A program made the translations under genes and the position numbers. From Betaproteobacteria bacterium (GTDB lineage Bacteria; Pseudomonadota; Gammaproteobacteria; Burkholderiales; Burkholderiaceae_C), in NCBI GenBank assembly GCA_016704535.1, contig JADIZZ010000023.1, positions 372,001-436,000 on the forward strand: a stretch of 64,000 nt of DNA, written 5' to 3'. Every line of letters begins with the position of its first letter. Position 1 is the stretch's first letter. Positions 7,939 to 17,711 of the stretch are shown piece by piece. A model generated the notes under the pieces. That model searched no databases and had not been told where the DNA came from. It worked only from the letters and a program-made list of their open reading frames with translations.

Positions 7939-8397
7939 TCACAGATAGGCAATCCAACGGCCACAGATGATGGCGCCGAGCCACAACCCCAGCGACAGCA
8001 CGGTCAGCGCACGCGCCAGGCCGTCGTGCCGCGCCAGGCTGCCACGGGTGTGGAAGACGGCGGCGTTCAGACCGGCCAGCGCCACCAGCCCCAGCTTGAG
8101 CAGGAAAGCGCGGTTGGCCAGCATGTCGTTGGGGTTGGCGGCAAACATCAGCAACCCGCTCATCGCCACCAGCGCAAAACCCGCCAGCGTGACCGGCAGT
8201 GCCAGCCGGGCCAGCGCGGCCAGCGGCAGCGCCGGCGCTGCGCCCCAGACGCGCAGCTCCACCACCACCAGGCTGCCCAGCAGCAGCGCGATGCCCACGA
8301 TGTGCAGCACCTCCAGCGCCGGGTAGGCCCAGGAACTGCTTGCCAGCCAGGGAATACCGCCGAAACGCGGGAACACCATTGCCGACCCCATCAACAC
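7939..8397 (-). CDS. small integral membrane protein, DUF6644-like
   Basis: About 152 residues with four predicted membrane helices (roughly 28-48, 65-85, 103-118 and 130-148). The segment SSSWAYPALEVLHIVGIALLLGS resembles the start of DUF6644 proteins. The start is unsure: GTG 8397, ATG 8391 and ATG 8379 are all in frame, and the last has GGGG 6 bp ahead. It is divergent from mpl (21 bp between start codons) and upstream of the exported DUF6152-like protein. No function can be assigned. Confidence 0.7.
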   Translation of the reverse strand: MLMGSAMVFPRFGGIPWLASSSWAYPALEVLHIVGIALLLGSLVVVELRVWGAAPALPLAALARLALPVTLAGFALVAMSGLLMFAANPNDMLANRAFLLKLGLVALAGLNAAVFHTRGSLARHDGLARALTVLSLGLWLGAIICGRWIAYL

Positions 8398-8417
8398 CCG
8401 AACCTAAAATTCATCAC

Positions 8418-9803
8418 ATGCATGTTCACATTCTCGGCATCTGCGGCACCTTCATGGGCGGCGTGGCCGCATTGGCCCGCGAAGCCGGGCATCGCGTGAC
8501 GGGCTGCGATACCAACGTCTACCCGCCGATGAGCGACCAGCTGTGCGCTTTGGGCATCGATCTCGTCGAAGGGTTTGCTGCTGACCAGCTGGCACTGCAG
8601 CCCGACGTCTTCGTCGTCGGCAACGTGGTGACGCGCGGTAACCCGCTGATGGAAGCGGTCCTCGACGCCGGCGCGGCCTACACCAGCGGGCCGCAATGGC
8701 TGGCCGAACACGTGCTGCACGGTCGCCATGTACTGGCCGTGGCCGGCACCCATGGCAAGACCAGCACGACATCGATGCTGGCCTGGATCCTGGAACACGC
8801 GGGCCTGCAGCCGGGTTTCCTGGTCGGCGGCGTGCCGCTGAACTTCGGCGTCTCGGCCCGCCTCGGTTCCGTCGAAGCGGCCCCGGAGGGCCGCGTGGGC
8901 AAGACCTTCGTCATCGAAGCCGACGAGTACGACACCGCGCTCTTCGACAAACGCAGCAAGTTCGTGCACTACCGGCCACGCACCGCGGTGCTGAACAACC
9001 TGGAACACGACCACGCCGACATATTCCCCGACCTGGCCGCCATCGAGACGCAGTTCCACCACCTCGTGCGCACCGTGCCGTCGACGGGCAGACTCGTGGT
9101 CAACGCGCGCGACGAGGCGCTCAGACGTGTGCTGGCGCGCGGCTGCTGGAGCGAAGTGCAGCGTTTCGGCACCAAGCGCGAGGAACCCGGCGGCCTGTGC
9201 GCCCGCGGCGAGCCGCAAGCCTTCGACGTGTTGCGCGGCAGCCTCAAGCTGGGCCATGTCCAATGGCCGCTGCTGGGCGAGCACAACCAGATGAATGCGC
9301 TGGCGGCCATCGGGGCCGCCGAGCACGTGGGTGTGGCCCCTGAAGTGGCTTGCGCCGCGCTCGCCAGCTTCCAGAACGTACGGCGCCGGCTCGAACTTCG
9401 CGGCGAAGCCTCGGGTGCGAAGGTCTACGACGACTTCGCCCACCATCCCACGGCCATGCGCACCACTGTCGACGGCCTGCGTCGCAAGATCGGCCATGGC
9501 GGGCGCATCCTGGCCATCTTCGAGCCGCGTTCGAACACCATGAAACTGGGCGCGATGAAAGCCCAGCTGCCCTGGGCGCTGGAAGAAGCCGACCTCAGCT
9601 TCTGCCTGCAGGGCAACTACGGGTGGAGCGCGGCCGAGGCGCTGGCGCCGCTGGGCAGCACCGTGGCGGTGGCCGACAACGTCGACACTCTGGTGGCCGC
9701 TATCGTGAAGGCCGCGCGCCCCGGCGACCACCTGCTGTGCATGAGCAACGGCGGTTTCGGCGGAATTCACGACAAGCTGCTCGTCGCGCTGAAGGCGCGG
9801 TGA
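8418..9803 (+). CDS. mpl: UDP-N-acetylmuramate:L-alanyl-gamma-D-glutamyl-meso-diaminopimelate ligase
   Basis: Mpl reattaches recycled tripeptide to UDP-MurNAc in peptidoglycan recycling. At 461 residues it has the Mur-ligase plan: an N-terminal Rossmann domain starting HVHILGICGTFMGG, the P-loop VAGTHGKTSTTSM near residue 110, the central EADEYDTALFDKRSKF (the Mpl-specific form) and the C-terminal ligase domain DDFAHHPTAM...FEPRSNT. Start ATG 8418 is set by homology. It is divergent from the DUF6644-like gene. Confidence 0.96.
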   Translation: MHVHILGICGTFMGGVAALAREAGHRVTGCDTNVYPPMSDQLCALGIDLVEGFAADQLALQPDVFVVGNVVTRGNPLMEAVLDAGAAYTSGPQWLAEHVLHGRHVLAVAGTHGKTSTTSMLAWILEHAGLQPGFLVGGVPLNFGVSARLGSVEAAPEGRVGKTFVIEADEYDTALFDKRSKFVHYRPRTAVLNNLEHDHADIFPDLAAIETQFHHLVRTVPSTGRLVVNARDEALRRVLARGCWSEVQRFGTKREEPGGLCARGEPQAFDVLRGSLKLGHVQWPLLGEHNQMNALAAIGAAEHVGVAPEVACAALASFQNVRRRLELRGEASGAKVYDDFAHHPTAMRTTVDGLRRKIGHGGRILAIFEPRSNTMKLGAMKAQLPWALEEADLSFCLQGNYGWSAAEALAPLGSTVAVADNVDTLVAAIVKAARPGDHLLCMSNGGFGGIHDKLLVALKAR

Positions 9804-9836
9804 CCCCTTGGGTCGGGCCGGTCGGACGCGACGGGC

Positions 9837-12800
9837 TTACCAGGCGTCGACCTCTGCCCGCTGCCGCGCCTGCAGCGCCAGGCGGCGCTGTTCCCGTTCG
9901 GCGTCGACGGTCCAGCCCAACCGCTGGTACAGCGCGGCGCGCTGCCGCTGCAGCTTCAGGTCGGCGGGGTCGTCCTTCAGCTGGGCTTCCACCGCCTGCA
10001 GGGCCAGACCCAGGTGACCGGCCTGCTCATGCATCAGGGCCTCGAGCGCTCGGGTCATCTTGTCGCCGGGCGCGGGCTCCCACCGCTTGGCCTCGCCCAC
10101 CGCCTGCCATGCCGGGCCCCAGGAGGCGCCGGCCCGGTGCACGTCAGCGCGCAGCCGTTCGATGCGCGCCAGGGTCTCGCGCAGGCCGGCGATGCGCTTC
10201 TTCTCGGCTTCCTGCGCCGGGCGTGCCTCGGGCTCGTCGGCCGAGGCCGCCGGTGGCGCGCCCAGCTGCTGCGCCACGGCTTCGGGCGCCGCCAGGCGCC
10301 GCGCCTCGTCCAGCAGGGCCAGCACGGCTGCCGTGCGGCTGAGGTCAGCCGTCGGGGACGCCGTTGAAGCCGGCCTGACCTTGGGCCACACGGCACTGGC
10401 CAGGCCCGCGGCTGCGGCGGCGTCCAGGGCCTGCTCGAAGACCACGGCGGCGTCCTGCGGCCGTTCGGCCCGCAGCGCGGCCAGCAACTCGGCGCGTCGC
10501 GTGGCCACGGCGGCCTGGGTGTTGCCGCGCTGGTCGCGCACGAAGGCCATACGGCTGTCGAAAAGCGTGTCGGCCAGCTTGTCGACATCGCTGCGTGCGT
10601 CCTTCACCGGCTGCGCCTTGGGCTCGACGTTGGTCACCCGGGAGGGCGACGCACCGGGCAGGTAGACCAAGGCCTGGCGACCGATTTCGCGGTTCTCACC
10701 GTCGCGCACGATCAGCGTGCCCAGGATGTGCGCCGGCCGCGGCTCCAGGCGGGCCAGTTCGTCGGTGGTGGTGTCCTGCAGGTAGATCGTTTCCTCACGG
10801 CCGCCCTTGAGCTGCAGGTCGGTCGCCGGCTTGCCGAAGAAGCGCTCTCGCAGGCTGGTCCGCATCGGCAGTGGGCGCGGTGTCTTGAACGCTTCCGACA
10901 GGTGCAGCGGCAGGTGCGTCAGGCTCTTCAGCACCTCGGCTTCAGGGGCCGCGACGTGGCGCACCGCGAAGGTCTTGCCTTTCGGCAAGGTGATCACGCG
11001 ACCGGTGATGCCGTTGCTCCCGCTGCCGTCATAGAGCAGTTCGCCCGACTCGTGCACCAGGGTCACATCGCCGCCGCCCACCGCGTCGCCGAGATCGCCG
11101 CCGCTGGGCGCCAACACGTGCGCCGTGAGCGGGGCCTTGAGGTCGATCGTGAAGCGCTGCACCAGCATCTGGCTGCGGGCCGGGCCGGGCGTGGTGGGCG
11201 ACGCCGGCCATTCGGCGCGTTCGTCCATCGGCACCACCGCGGCGGTCTCGGGCAGGAAGACGTGCACCGCCCGCTCGAGGCGGGCCTCGACCTTCACGTC
11301 GCGGTCGGCATGCGGCGTCAGGTTCACCGGTGCCCAGCCGCTGTTGGCCGTCATCAGCACGGGGTCGGTGCCCAGGCCGACGCCCAGCCATTCCAGCCGC
11401 ACTTCGAGCGTGGCGTCCCCCAGGTTGGCAAAGCCCAGCGTGTAGGCCACCTCGGCCACCGTGCCGGGCTTGAGCGCCAGGTCGAAGCTCATCTCGCCGC
11501 CGGGCTCCAGGGCGGCATTGCGGCGCGCTTCCATCGCGGCGACGTGGGTTTGCGCGGCCAAGGCCACCGCCTGCACGCTGAAGGTGCGCGACAGGCTGTC
11601 CTTCGCCTGATGTCGCACCCAGATGCGCAGCCGGCTGGCCCGGGCCGGCGCCTCGACGAAGTGGCGCTGCGTGACGGCGGGCTTCAGCTGCAGCGAGGTT
11701 TCCAGCCGATGCTGCCGGAAGACGCTGGGCGGCGCCGGCTGGATGAGGGTGACAGGGATCGAGAACACCGGCCCGAGCGTCGGCCGAGCCGCCGGCAGCG
11801 CATCCACCTGGCCCACGTGCAGCGAGCCGATGGCCCCGGCAGGGGCCGGCGGCACGTCGACCACCAGGGCCACCGTGCTGGCGTTGCTGGTCAGGTGCAG
11901 CGTCTTCGGGGCGGTGATCCAGGGCACCGAGGGCTTCAGGCGAAGGTCGCTCTCGAAGGCCACGCGGCGCGCCGGCGGCACGGCTTCGGGCCACACCGGC
12001 GTGACGCGCACCGACACGCGCTGCCGTGGCTGGATGATGGCCTCGCGCAGCAGCAGACCCCGGGCCTTGCTGGTGAAGGTGCCCCGGTTGACCTCCAGGT
12101 CGTAGAACGCGTCGAAGGCGGGTGCGGCCTGCAGATCCTGCAGCTTCTTCCAGGCGCCGGGCGCGTTCACCAGGCCGCTGCCGCGGGTAAGCGGTTCTTC
12201 ATGTGGCAAGGGGTTGGCGCCCCCGATCAGCGCCGCGCGCAGCCGTGCAGCCGGGGCCTCCAGCCGTGCTTGGCGCGCGGCGCTGAGCACCAGCGCGGCC
12301 ACGCCGGCTGCCGAGGGCGACGACATCGAGGTGCCGTTCTTCAGGCCGGCGCCGTGAAGCGTCTCGGTGGACACCGATGCAATCGCCGCGCCAGGCGCCA
12401 TCACGTCGACACCGAAGTCACCGTCCTTGGTGGGCCCGCGGCTGCTGAAGGCCTGCGCACCGGCGCGTGACGGCGCCAGGGCGCTGTACAGCGCGGCGCC
12501 CATCTCGGGCGACATGTAGGCACCCACGCCCAGCACGCGGCTGGCCTCGGCGCCGGCCGACCCGGCCGTGCCCAGTGCCGGGCCGTCGTTGCCGGCCGAC
12601 ATCACCACCAGGATCCCGTACCGTTCGACGAGGGCGTTGAACATGCGACTGGAGGCGTTGCGGCCGTCCTGCAGCAGCGAGCGCCCGCCGTAGCTGACGT
12701 TGACGATGTCGGCCTTGTGCCGGGCCAGCAACGCGCCGGCCCGCAGGTAGACCAGGTCGTTGGAGGTGGTGCCGTTGCGCCGGTTGCCGATGTTGATCGA

Positions 12801-13787
12801 CAGGATGCGTGCGCCGGGTGCGATGCCGTCGCGCCCGCGTTCGTCGGGGTTGTGTCCGGCGGCGATGGAGGCCACGTGCGTGCCGTGGTCGCCCGTGACG
12901 GTGACGATCGACAGCATCTGGCCGCCGTCGTACACCTGAACGCCGAAAGTGGTGTGCGCGATGTCGCCGAACGAGCCGTACTCGCCAGCCACGCCGAAGG
13001 GCTGCAGCACGCGCTCGTTGCGCAGGTCACCGTCCTCGTCGGTGTCGATCACCGCGCGCCACTGGTTGCCGTCGTGCCACAGCACGCAGTCGTGCAACGC
13101 GCCGGCGTCGGTGCCGGCCTTGCCGTCCTCCAGCGCCGTGCGCGCGGCGTGGCGGGCCACGCGGTCGCGCTCGGCACGGGTGCGGTCTTCCGGGGCCTTG
13201 GCCAAGGCCGCCTTCAGCGGAGCCGCCTCGGGGCTGGCGGCACGGGCGGCGGCCTGCAACGACGCAGCGGCGGCCCGCGCGGCGGCGCGGCGGTCGTTCA
13301 CGCGCCTGAGCACCGCGCCGTTGAACAGCTCGGACGCGGGCTTCAGGCCCAGGCGGAAATCGCCCGAGGGGTTGACCACGCCTCCCGGCAGCGTCAGGGC
13401 GCGGCCGCTCAGGCCGGCCAGGCGGCCGTTGGCGTCGGGCTTGCGGCGGGTGCGCATGTCGACATCGCCAGAGCCGGACGCGTCGATGATGTCGACCACC
13501 TTGCGCTCGCCGGTGGTGGTCACGGCCATGCCGGCAGCGGCCGGGTCGACCCCGGTGTCGAAGATGCCGATCAGCACGCCGCGGCCGTCTGCATTGGGCA
13601 GAAGCCTCAGAAACTGGTCGGCGCCCACCTCACGCTTGGGTATCAATGCAGAGCGCAGCGTGGCCAGGTCGGGCTCGGCCGTGGGCGGCGCCGTCGCGGT
13701 CGCCGCGACGGACAGGGGGGGCAGCAGGGCCAGCTGCAGGGCCAGCGCCAGGGTGCGCAGCAGACGGAAGGCGGCAGGGCAGGTCAT
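9837..13787 (-). CDS. exported subtilisin-family (S8) peptidase of tripeptidyl-peptidase II type
   Basis: A 1316-residue serine peptidase. Residues 1-29 look like a Sec signal peptide. The catalytic residues are Asp77 (IFDTGVDP), His301 (GDHGTHVASIAAGH), Asn400 (SAGNDGP) and Ser487 (NGTSMSSPSAAG). The ~220-residue insert between Asp and His, and the wording VVDIIDASGSGDV and LVNPSG-like stretches, match TPP II rather than bacterial subtilisins; spacing D-H 224, H-N 99, H-S 186 is almost that of human TPP II (44/264/362/449). After the catalytic domain come ~800 residues of beta-rich and then helical sequence like the TPP II body. It stands alone between mpl (convergent) and fabG (divergent). 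TPP II releases tripeptides from free N-termini; eukaryotic forms are cytosolic, whereas this one appears exported. Confidence 0.85.
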   Translation of the reverse strand: MTCPAAFRLLRTLALALQLALLPPLSVAATATAPPTAEPDLATLRSALIPKREVGADQFLRLLPNADGRGVLIGIFDTGVDPAAAGMAVTTTGERKVVDIIDASGSGDVDMRTRRKPDANGRLAGLSGRALTLPGGVVNPSGDFRLGLKPASELFNGAVLRRVNDRRAAARAAAASLQAAARAASPEAAPLKAALAKAPEDRTRAERDRVARHAARTALEDGKAGTDAGALHDCVLWHDGNQWRAVIDTDEDGDLRNERVLQPFGVAGEYGSFGDIAHTTFGVQVYDGGQMLSIVTVTGDHGTHVASIAAGHNPDERGRDGIAPGARILSINIGNRRNGTTSNDLVYLRAGALLARHKADIVNVSYGGRSLLQDGRNASSRMFNALVERYGILVVMSAGNDGPALGTAGSAGAEASRVLGVGAYMSPEMGAALYSALAPSRAGAQAFSSRGPTKDGDFGVDVMAPGAAIASVSTETLHGAGLKNGTSMSSPSAAGVAALVLSAARQARLEAPAARLRAALIGGANPLPHEEPLTRGSGLVNAPGAWKKLQDLQAAPAFDAFYDLEVNRGTFTSKARGLLLREAIIQPRQRVSVRVTPVWPEAVPPARRVAFESDLRLKPSVPWITAPKTLHLTSNASTVALVVDVPPAPAGAIGSLHVGQVDALPAARPTLGPVFSIPVTLIQPAPPSVFRQHRLETSLQLKPAVTQRHFVEAPARASRLRIWVRHQAKDSLSRTFSVQAVALAAQTHVAAMEARRNAALEPGGEMSFDLALKPGTVAEVAYTLGFANLGDATLEVRLEWLGVGLGTDPVLMTANSGWAPVNLTPHADRDVKVEARLERAVHVFLPETAAVVPMDERAEWPASPTTPGPARSQMLVQRFTIDLKAPLTAHVLAPSGGDLGDAVGGGDVTLVHESGELLYDGSGSNGITGRVITLPKGKTFAVRHVAAPEAEVLKSLTHLPLHLSEAFKTPRPLPMRTSLRERFFGKPATDLQLKGGREETIYLQDTTTDELARLEPRPAHILGTLIVRDGENREIGRQALVYLPGASPSRVTNVEPKAQPVKDARSDVDKLADTLFDSRMAFVRDQRGNTQAAVATRRAELLAALRAERPQDAAVVFEQALDAAAAAGLASAVWPKVRPASTASPTADLSRTAAVLALLDEARRLAAPEAVAQQLGAPPAASADEPEARPAQEAEKKRIAGLRETLARIERLRADVHRAGASWGPAWQAVGEAKRWEPAPGDKMTRALEALMHEQAGHLGLALQAVEAQLKDDPADLKLQRQRAALYQRLGWTVDAEREQRRLALQARQRAEVDAW

Positions 13788-13851
13788 CTCGGCGGTTTCG
13801 GGTCAAGACGCAGGGGCGCTGAGGTTAACCGCCCTCGTCTCAGGCCGGCGC

Positions 13852-13875
13852 GGGCGGGTCACAACAGACCCGCCC
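13852..13875. other. 9-bp inverted repeat in the protease/fabG divergent region
   Basis: GGGCGGGTC - ACAACA - GACCCGCCC is a perfect GC-rich hairpin in the 174-bp region between two divergent genes. No T-run follows on either strand, so a terminator is unlikely; an operator or an mRNA leader hairpin is possible. Otherwise I see nothing in this gap. Confidence 0.4.
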
Positions 13876-13961
13876 TCGCGCTGTGGAGACAGGCGGTCAC
13901 GGGGCATGCGCAGATAGACTCGGTTCATGCTCCCTTTCACGAACTTTGATCGAATGAAGCC

Positions 13962-14672
13962 ATGCGACTGAAGAACAAGATCTGCATCGTCACCGGCGCC
14001 GCGCAAGGCATAGGCGCGGCCACCTGCAAGCGTTTTGCCGAAGAGGGCGCCATCGTCGTCGGCTGCGACCGGCGCGCCGAACTCGTCAGCGAGGCCTACG
14101 AACGACACGACGTCGACGTCACCGACCGCGTGGCCGTGGACATGATGGTGGCCGAGGTGCTGCGCCAGCACGGCCGCATCGACGTGCTCGTGAACAACGC
14201 CGGCATCACCAAGGATGCGCGGCTGGTGAAGATGACGCTGCAGCAGTTCGACGCCGTCATCGACGTCAACCTGCGTGGCGTCTTCCACTGCGCGCAGGCG
14301 GTGGCACAGACGATGATCGAGCAGGGCGCGGGCGTGATCCTCAACGCCAGCAGCGTGGTGGGCATCTACGGGAACTTCGGCCAGACCAACTATGCGGCGG
14401 CCAAGTTCGGCGTCATCGGCTTCACCAAGACCTGGAGCCGCGAACTCGGCCCCAAGGGCGTGCGCGTGAACGCGGTGGCGCCGGGTTTCGTCGACACGCC
14501 CATCCTCAGCACCATCCCCGAGAAGGTGCTGCAGCACATGAAGGACCAGGTGCCACTGGGCCGCCTGGCGCGGCCTGAAGAGATCGCCAGCGTCTACGCC
14601 TTCCTGGCCAGCGACGACGCCAGCTACATCAACGGTGCCGTCATCGAAGTCTCGGGCGGCATGACGGTCTGA
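13962..14672 (+). CDS. fabG: 3-oxoacyl-ACP reductase / FabG-family short-chain dehydrogenase
   Basis: Classical SDR of 236 residues: cofactor motif TGAAQGIG (11-18), VNNAG (77-81) and the catalytic Ser131, Tyr144, Lys148 (SSVVGIYG...YAAAK). The sequence ends in the FabG-like INGAVIEVSGGMTV. It most likely reduces 3-ketoacyl-ACP or acetoacetyl-CoA with NADPH. There are no other fatty-acid genes beside it, so this may be a paralogue of the main fabG. It starts 30 bp before the RNB exonuclease gene ends the gap downstream, and may be co-transcribed with it. Confidence 0.88.
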   Translation: MRLKNKICIVTGAAQGIGAATCKRFAEEGAIVVGCDRRAELVSEAYERHDVDVTDRVAVDMMVAEVLRQHGRIDVLVNNAGITKDARLVKMTLQQFDAVIDVNLRGVFHCAQAVAQTMIEQGAGVILNASSVVGIYGNFGQTNYAAAKFGVIGFTKTWSRELGPKGVRVNAVAPGFVDTPILSTIPEKVLQHMKDQVPLGRLARPEEIASVYAFLASDDASYINGAVIEVSGGMTV

Positions 14673-14701
14673 GGCCGGGCGACCCGGCGCCAACGGCGAC
14701 A

Positions 14702-16831
14702 ATGCCGCTGATGTACGCATTGTTCGATGACGCAGGGAAGTTCCACGCCGGCCGCCTGATGTCCGAAGCCGAGACTTCGGTGCAGGTGGAGCTCGATTCC
14801 GGCAAGCGCGTGAAGGTCAAGTCGGCCAACGTGCTGCTGCGCTTCGACAAGCCTGCCCCCGCGGCGCTGCTGGCCGGAGCGCAGGCCGCCGCGGGCGAGG
14901 TCGAGCTCGACCTCGCCTGGGAGTTTGCGCCCGAGGGCGACTTCCACTTCGCCGACCTGGCGCGCGACTACTTCAGTGCTGCCGCCGGCGCCGAACAGCA
15001 GGCGGCGATGCTGCTGCGCCTGTTCGATGCGCCGCACTACTTCCGCCGCCTCGGCAAAGGGCTGTTCAAGAAGGCCCCTGAGGAAACGGTGAAGGCGGCG
15101 CTGCTGGCCATCGAGCGCAAGAAGCAGGTCGCCGCGCAGATCGACGCCTGGGCGGCGGAACTCGCCGCCGGCAGCTGCCCGGCACCGGTGCGCGAGCAGC
15201 TCTACCGCATCCTCTTCAAGCCCGACAAGAACGGCCCCGAGTACAAGGCCGTGGTGCAGGCCGCCAAGGCCGCGCAGCGTGCGCCGCTGGACCTGCTGAC
15301 CGCGGCCGGCGCCATCGCCAGCCCGTACCAGTTCCACTGGCAGCGTTTCCTTTTCGACCAGTTCCCCAAAGGCTACAAGTTCAGCCCCGGCCTGACCGTG
15401 CCGTCGATCAAGGACGAGTTGCCGCTGGCCAGCGCGCAGGCCTTCTCGATCGACGATTCGCACACCACCGAGATCGACGACGCGCTGTCGGTGCAGGGCC
15501 TGGGGACCGGTACCGTCGTCTTCGGCGTGCACATCGCCGCACCCGGGCTGGCCATCACGCCCGACTCGCCGCTGGACAAGGTGGCGCGCGAGCGCCTGTC
15601 CACCGTCTACATGCCGGGCTGGAAGATCACCATGCTGCCCGACGAGGTGGTGCAGGCCTACACGCTGAGCGCCGGTCGCGACTGCCCGGCCATCAGCCTG
15701 TACGTGACGCTGGACGAGGCCACGCTGGAGGTGCGCAGCCACGAAACGAAGCTGGAGCGCGTGCCCATCGTCAGCAACCTGCGCCATGACAAGCTCGACG
15801 ACGTGATCACCGAGGCCACGCTCACCGGCGACGGGGTTGCGGCTGACGCGACCGACTACCCGCATGCCAGCGAACTCGCCTTCGCCTTTCGTCTGGCCAA
15901 GGCGCTGAAGGCGCGGCGCGAGATCGTGCGCGGCAAGCCCGAGACCTTCAACCGACCCGACTACAACTTCCGCCTTGCCGCACCCGGCTCGGCCGCCGAC
16001 GGGCCGGACGTCGCCAAGCTGGCGAACGAACCGCAGGGCGACGAGGCGGTCCACATCAGCACGCGCCAGCGCGGCGCGCCGCTGGACCTGATCGTCGCCG
16101 AAGCCATGATCCTGGCCAACAGCACCTGGGGCGGCTGGCTGGCCGAACACGGCGTGCCGGGCATCTACCGCAGCCAGGCCAGCATGATGCCCGGCGTGAA
16201 GGTGCGCATGGGCACCAAGCCGGCGCCACACGCCGGCATGGGCGTGGCGCAGTACGCCTGGAGCACGAGCCCGCTGCGGCGCTACGTCGACCTGGCCAAC
16301 CAGTGGCAGATCATCGCCTGCGCCCGCCACGGCCGCACCGCGGCGCTGGCCGCCCCGTTCAAGCCCAAGGACGCGGCGCTGTTCTCGGTGATCTCGGGCT
16401 TCGACGCCGCGTACACCGCTTACAACGGGTTCCAGCAAGGCATCGAGCGCTACTGGACACTGCGCTACGTGGAACAACAGGGCCTGACCGAGATCGAAGC
16501 CGCCGTCATGAAGGACGGCCTGGTGCGCGCCGAGACACTGCCGCTGGTGTTCCGCGTGCCCGGCACCGAGAGCCTGCCGCGCGGCAGCCGCGTCCGTGCG
16601 CGCGTAGCCGGTGTCGACCTGCTGACGATGGACCTGCACGCCACGCTGGCCGCCCGCCTGGACGCACCGCCGGCGGCTGCAGAGGACGAAGCCGCCGAGG
16701 ACGAGATCGAAGCCGTGGGTGCACTGCAGATCGCGCTCACGCTGGACGACGGCGCGGACGCGCTTGCAGCGCCGGCGACCGACCTGGAGCCGGTGGTGAG
16801 CCCGTCCGCCACAGGCGAGCCCGCCACCTGA
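14702..16831 (+). CDS. RNase II/RNase R-family (RNB domain) exoribonuclease
   Basis: A 709-residue protein with an RNB catalytic domain. The metal-binding signature IDDSHTTEIDDALSV (near residue 255-270) carries the conserved aspartates, followed by VHIAAPG and the RYVDLANQWQ region near residue 525. The N-terminal ~230 residues are unlike E. coli RNase R cold-shock domains, and no C-terminal S1 domain is clear; the end is acidic. Expected action is 3'-5' degradation of RNA in the cytoplasm. ATG 14702 or ATG 14711 could be the start. It lies upstream of the TonB-like gene (10 bp gap). Confidence 0.87.
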   Translation: MPLMYALFDDAGKFHAGRLMSEAETSVQVELDSGKRVKVKSANVLLRFDKPAPAALLAGAQAAAGEVELDLAWEFAPEGDFHFADLARDYFSAAAGAEQQAAMLLRLFDAPHYFRRLGKGLFKKAPEETVKAALLAIERKKQVAAQIDAWAAELAAGSCPAPVREQLYRILFKPDKNGPEYKAVVQAAKAAQRAPLDLLTAAGAIASPYQFHWQRFLFDQFPKGYKFSPGLTVPSIKDELPLASAQAFSIDDSHTTEIDDALSVQGLGTGTVVFGVHIAAPGLAITPDSPLDKVARERLSTVYMPGWKITMLPDEVVQAYTLSAGRDCPAISLYVTLDEATLEVRSHETKLERVPIVSNLRHDKLDDVITEATLTGDGVAADATDYPHASELAFAFRLAKALKARREIVRGKPETFNRPDYNFRLAAPGSAADGPDVAKLANEPQGDEAVHISTRQRGAPLDLIVAEAMILANSTWGGWLAEHGVPGIYRSQASMMPGVKVRMGTKPAPHAGMGVAQYAWSTSPLRRYVDLANQWQIIACARHGRTAALAAPFKPKDAALFSVISGFDAAYTAYNGFQQGIERYWTLRYVEQQGLTEIEAAVMKDGLVRAETLPLVFRVPGTESLPRGSRVRARVAGVDLLTMDLHATLAARLDAPPAAAEDEAAEDEIEAVGALQIALTLDDGADALAAPATDLEPVVSPSATGEPAT

Positions 16832-16840
16832 CCCGGCACG

Positions 16841-17695
16841 ATGGCCTGGCGCGAGCTTTCCGCACTGCAGTGGGCGCTGCTCTTTTCGGGCGCGGTGCAC
16901 GGCGCTCTGCTGACGGTGCGTTTCATCGACCCCGAGGCCATCCACCGCGTCTTCAGCGATACACCGCTGGACGTGATTCTGGTCAACGCACGCAGCAAGG
17001 AGGCCCCAGCGCAGGCGCAGGCCATTGCGCAAGCCAACCTGGCCGGCGGTGGCGAGGCCGACAAGGGCCGCGCCACGTCGCCGCTGCCGTCGGCCGCGAC
17101 GATGGCGCTGGGCGACGCCGCCGACGACGCACGCCGCCGCATCGACGACTTGCAGCAGGAACAGCAGCAGCTGCTGGCACAGATCCGCCGTGAGGTCGCC
17201 GCGCTGCCGCCGCCCGACGCACAGCGTGAAAGGGGTACCCCCGCTGAGCGCGACCAGGAAGAGCGCCGCCGCCAGCTGCTGCGCCTGCTGGCCGAGATCG
17301 AGAAACGCGTCAACGACGAAAACGCGCGGCCGAAGAAGCGCTACATCAGCCCGGCCACGCGTGAAGAGGTCTACGCGATGTACTACGACGGATTGCGACG
17401 CCGCATCGAGGAACGCGGCACGCGATACTTTCCCGAGTTCAACGGGCGCAAGCTGTATGGCGAGCTGACGATGAACGTCACCGTCGACGCTGGCGGACGC
17501 GTGGTGGAAGCGGAAATCGTGCAACCGTCGAAGTCGCGCCGGCTCGACCAGCAGGCGGTGGCCATCGTGCTGGCCGCCGCGCCCTTCGGCGCATTCACCG
17601 GGGCCATGCGCACGCAGGCCGACCAGATCGTCGTCACTTCGCGCTTCCGATTCACGCGCGAGGACGGGTTGGAAACGACCCTGAGTGGCCGCTGA
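16841..17695 (+). CDS. TonB-like energy transducer protein
   Basis: A 284-residue protein with one N-terminal membrane segment (about residues 10-27), an Ala/Gln/Glu-rich coiled-coil spacer (about 95-165) and a TonB C-terminal domain (about 185-284) with the pattern GELTMNVTVDAGGRVVEAEIVQPS. TonB proteins transmit proton-motive force from ExbBD to outer-membrane transporters; no exbB, exbD or receptor gene is adjacent, so the partner is unknown. The spacer is rich in charged residues rather than Pro/Lys. It lies between an RNase gene and aroE, all tightly spaced on the plus strand. Confidence 0.8.
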   Translation: MAWRELSALQWALLFSGAVHGALLTVRFIDPEAIHRVFSDTPLDVILVNARSKEAPAQAQAIAQANLAGGGEADKGRATSPLPSAATMALGDAADDARRRIDDLQQEQQQLLAQIRREVAALPPPDAQRERGTPAERDQEERRRQLLRLLAEIEKRVNDENARPKKRYISPATREEVYAMYYDGLRRRIEERGTRYFPEFNGRKLYGELTMNVTVDAGGRVVEAEIVQPSKSRRLDQQAVAIVLAAAPFGAFTGAMRTQADQIVVTSRFRFTREDGLETTLSGR

Positions 17696-17711
17696 AGCCG
17701 GCGCAGCCACC

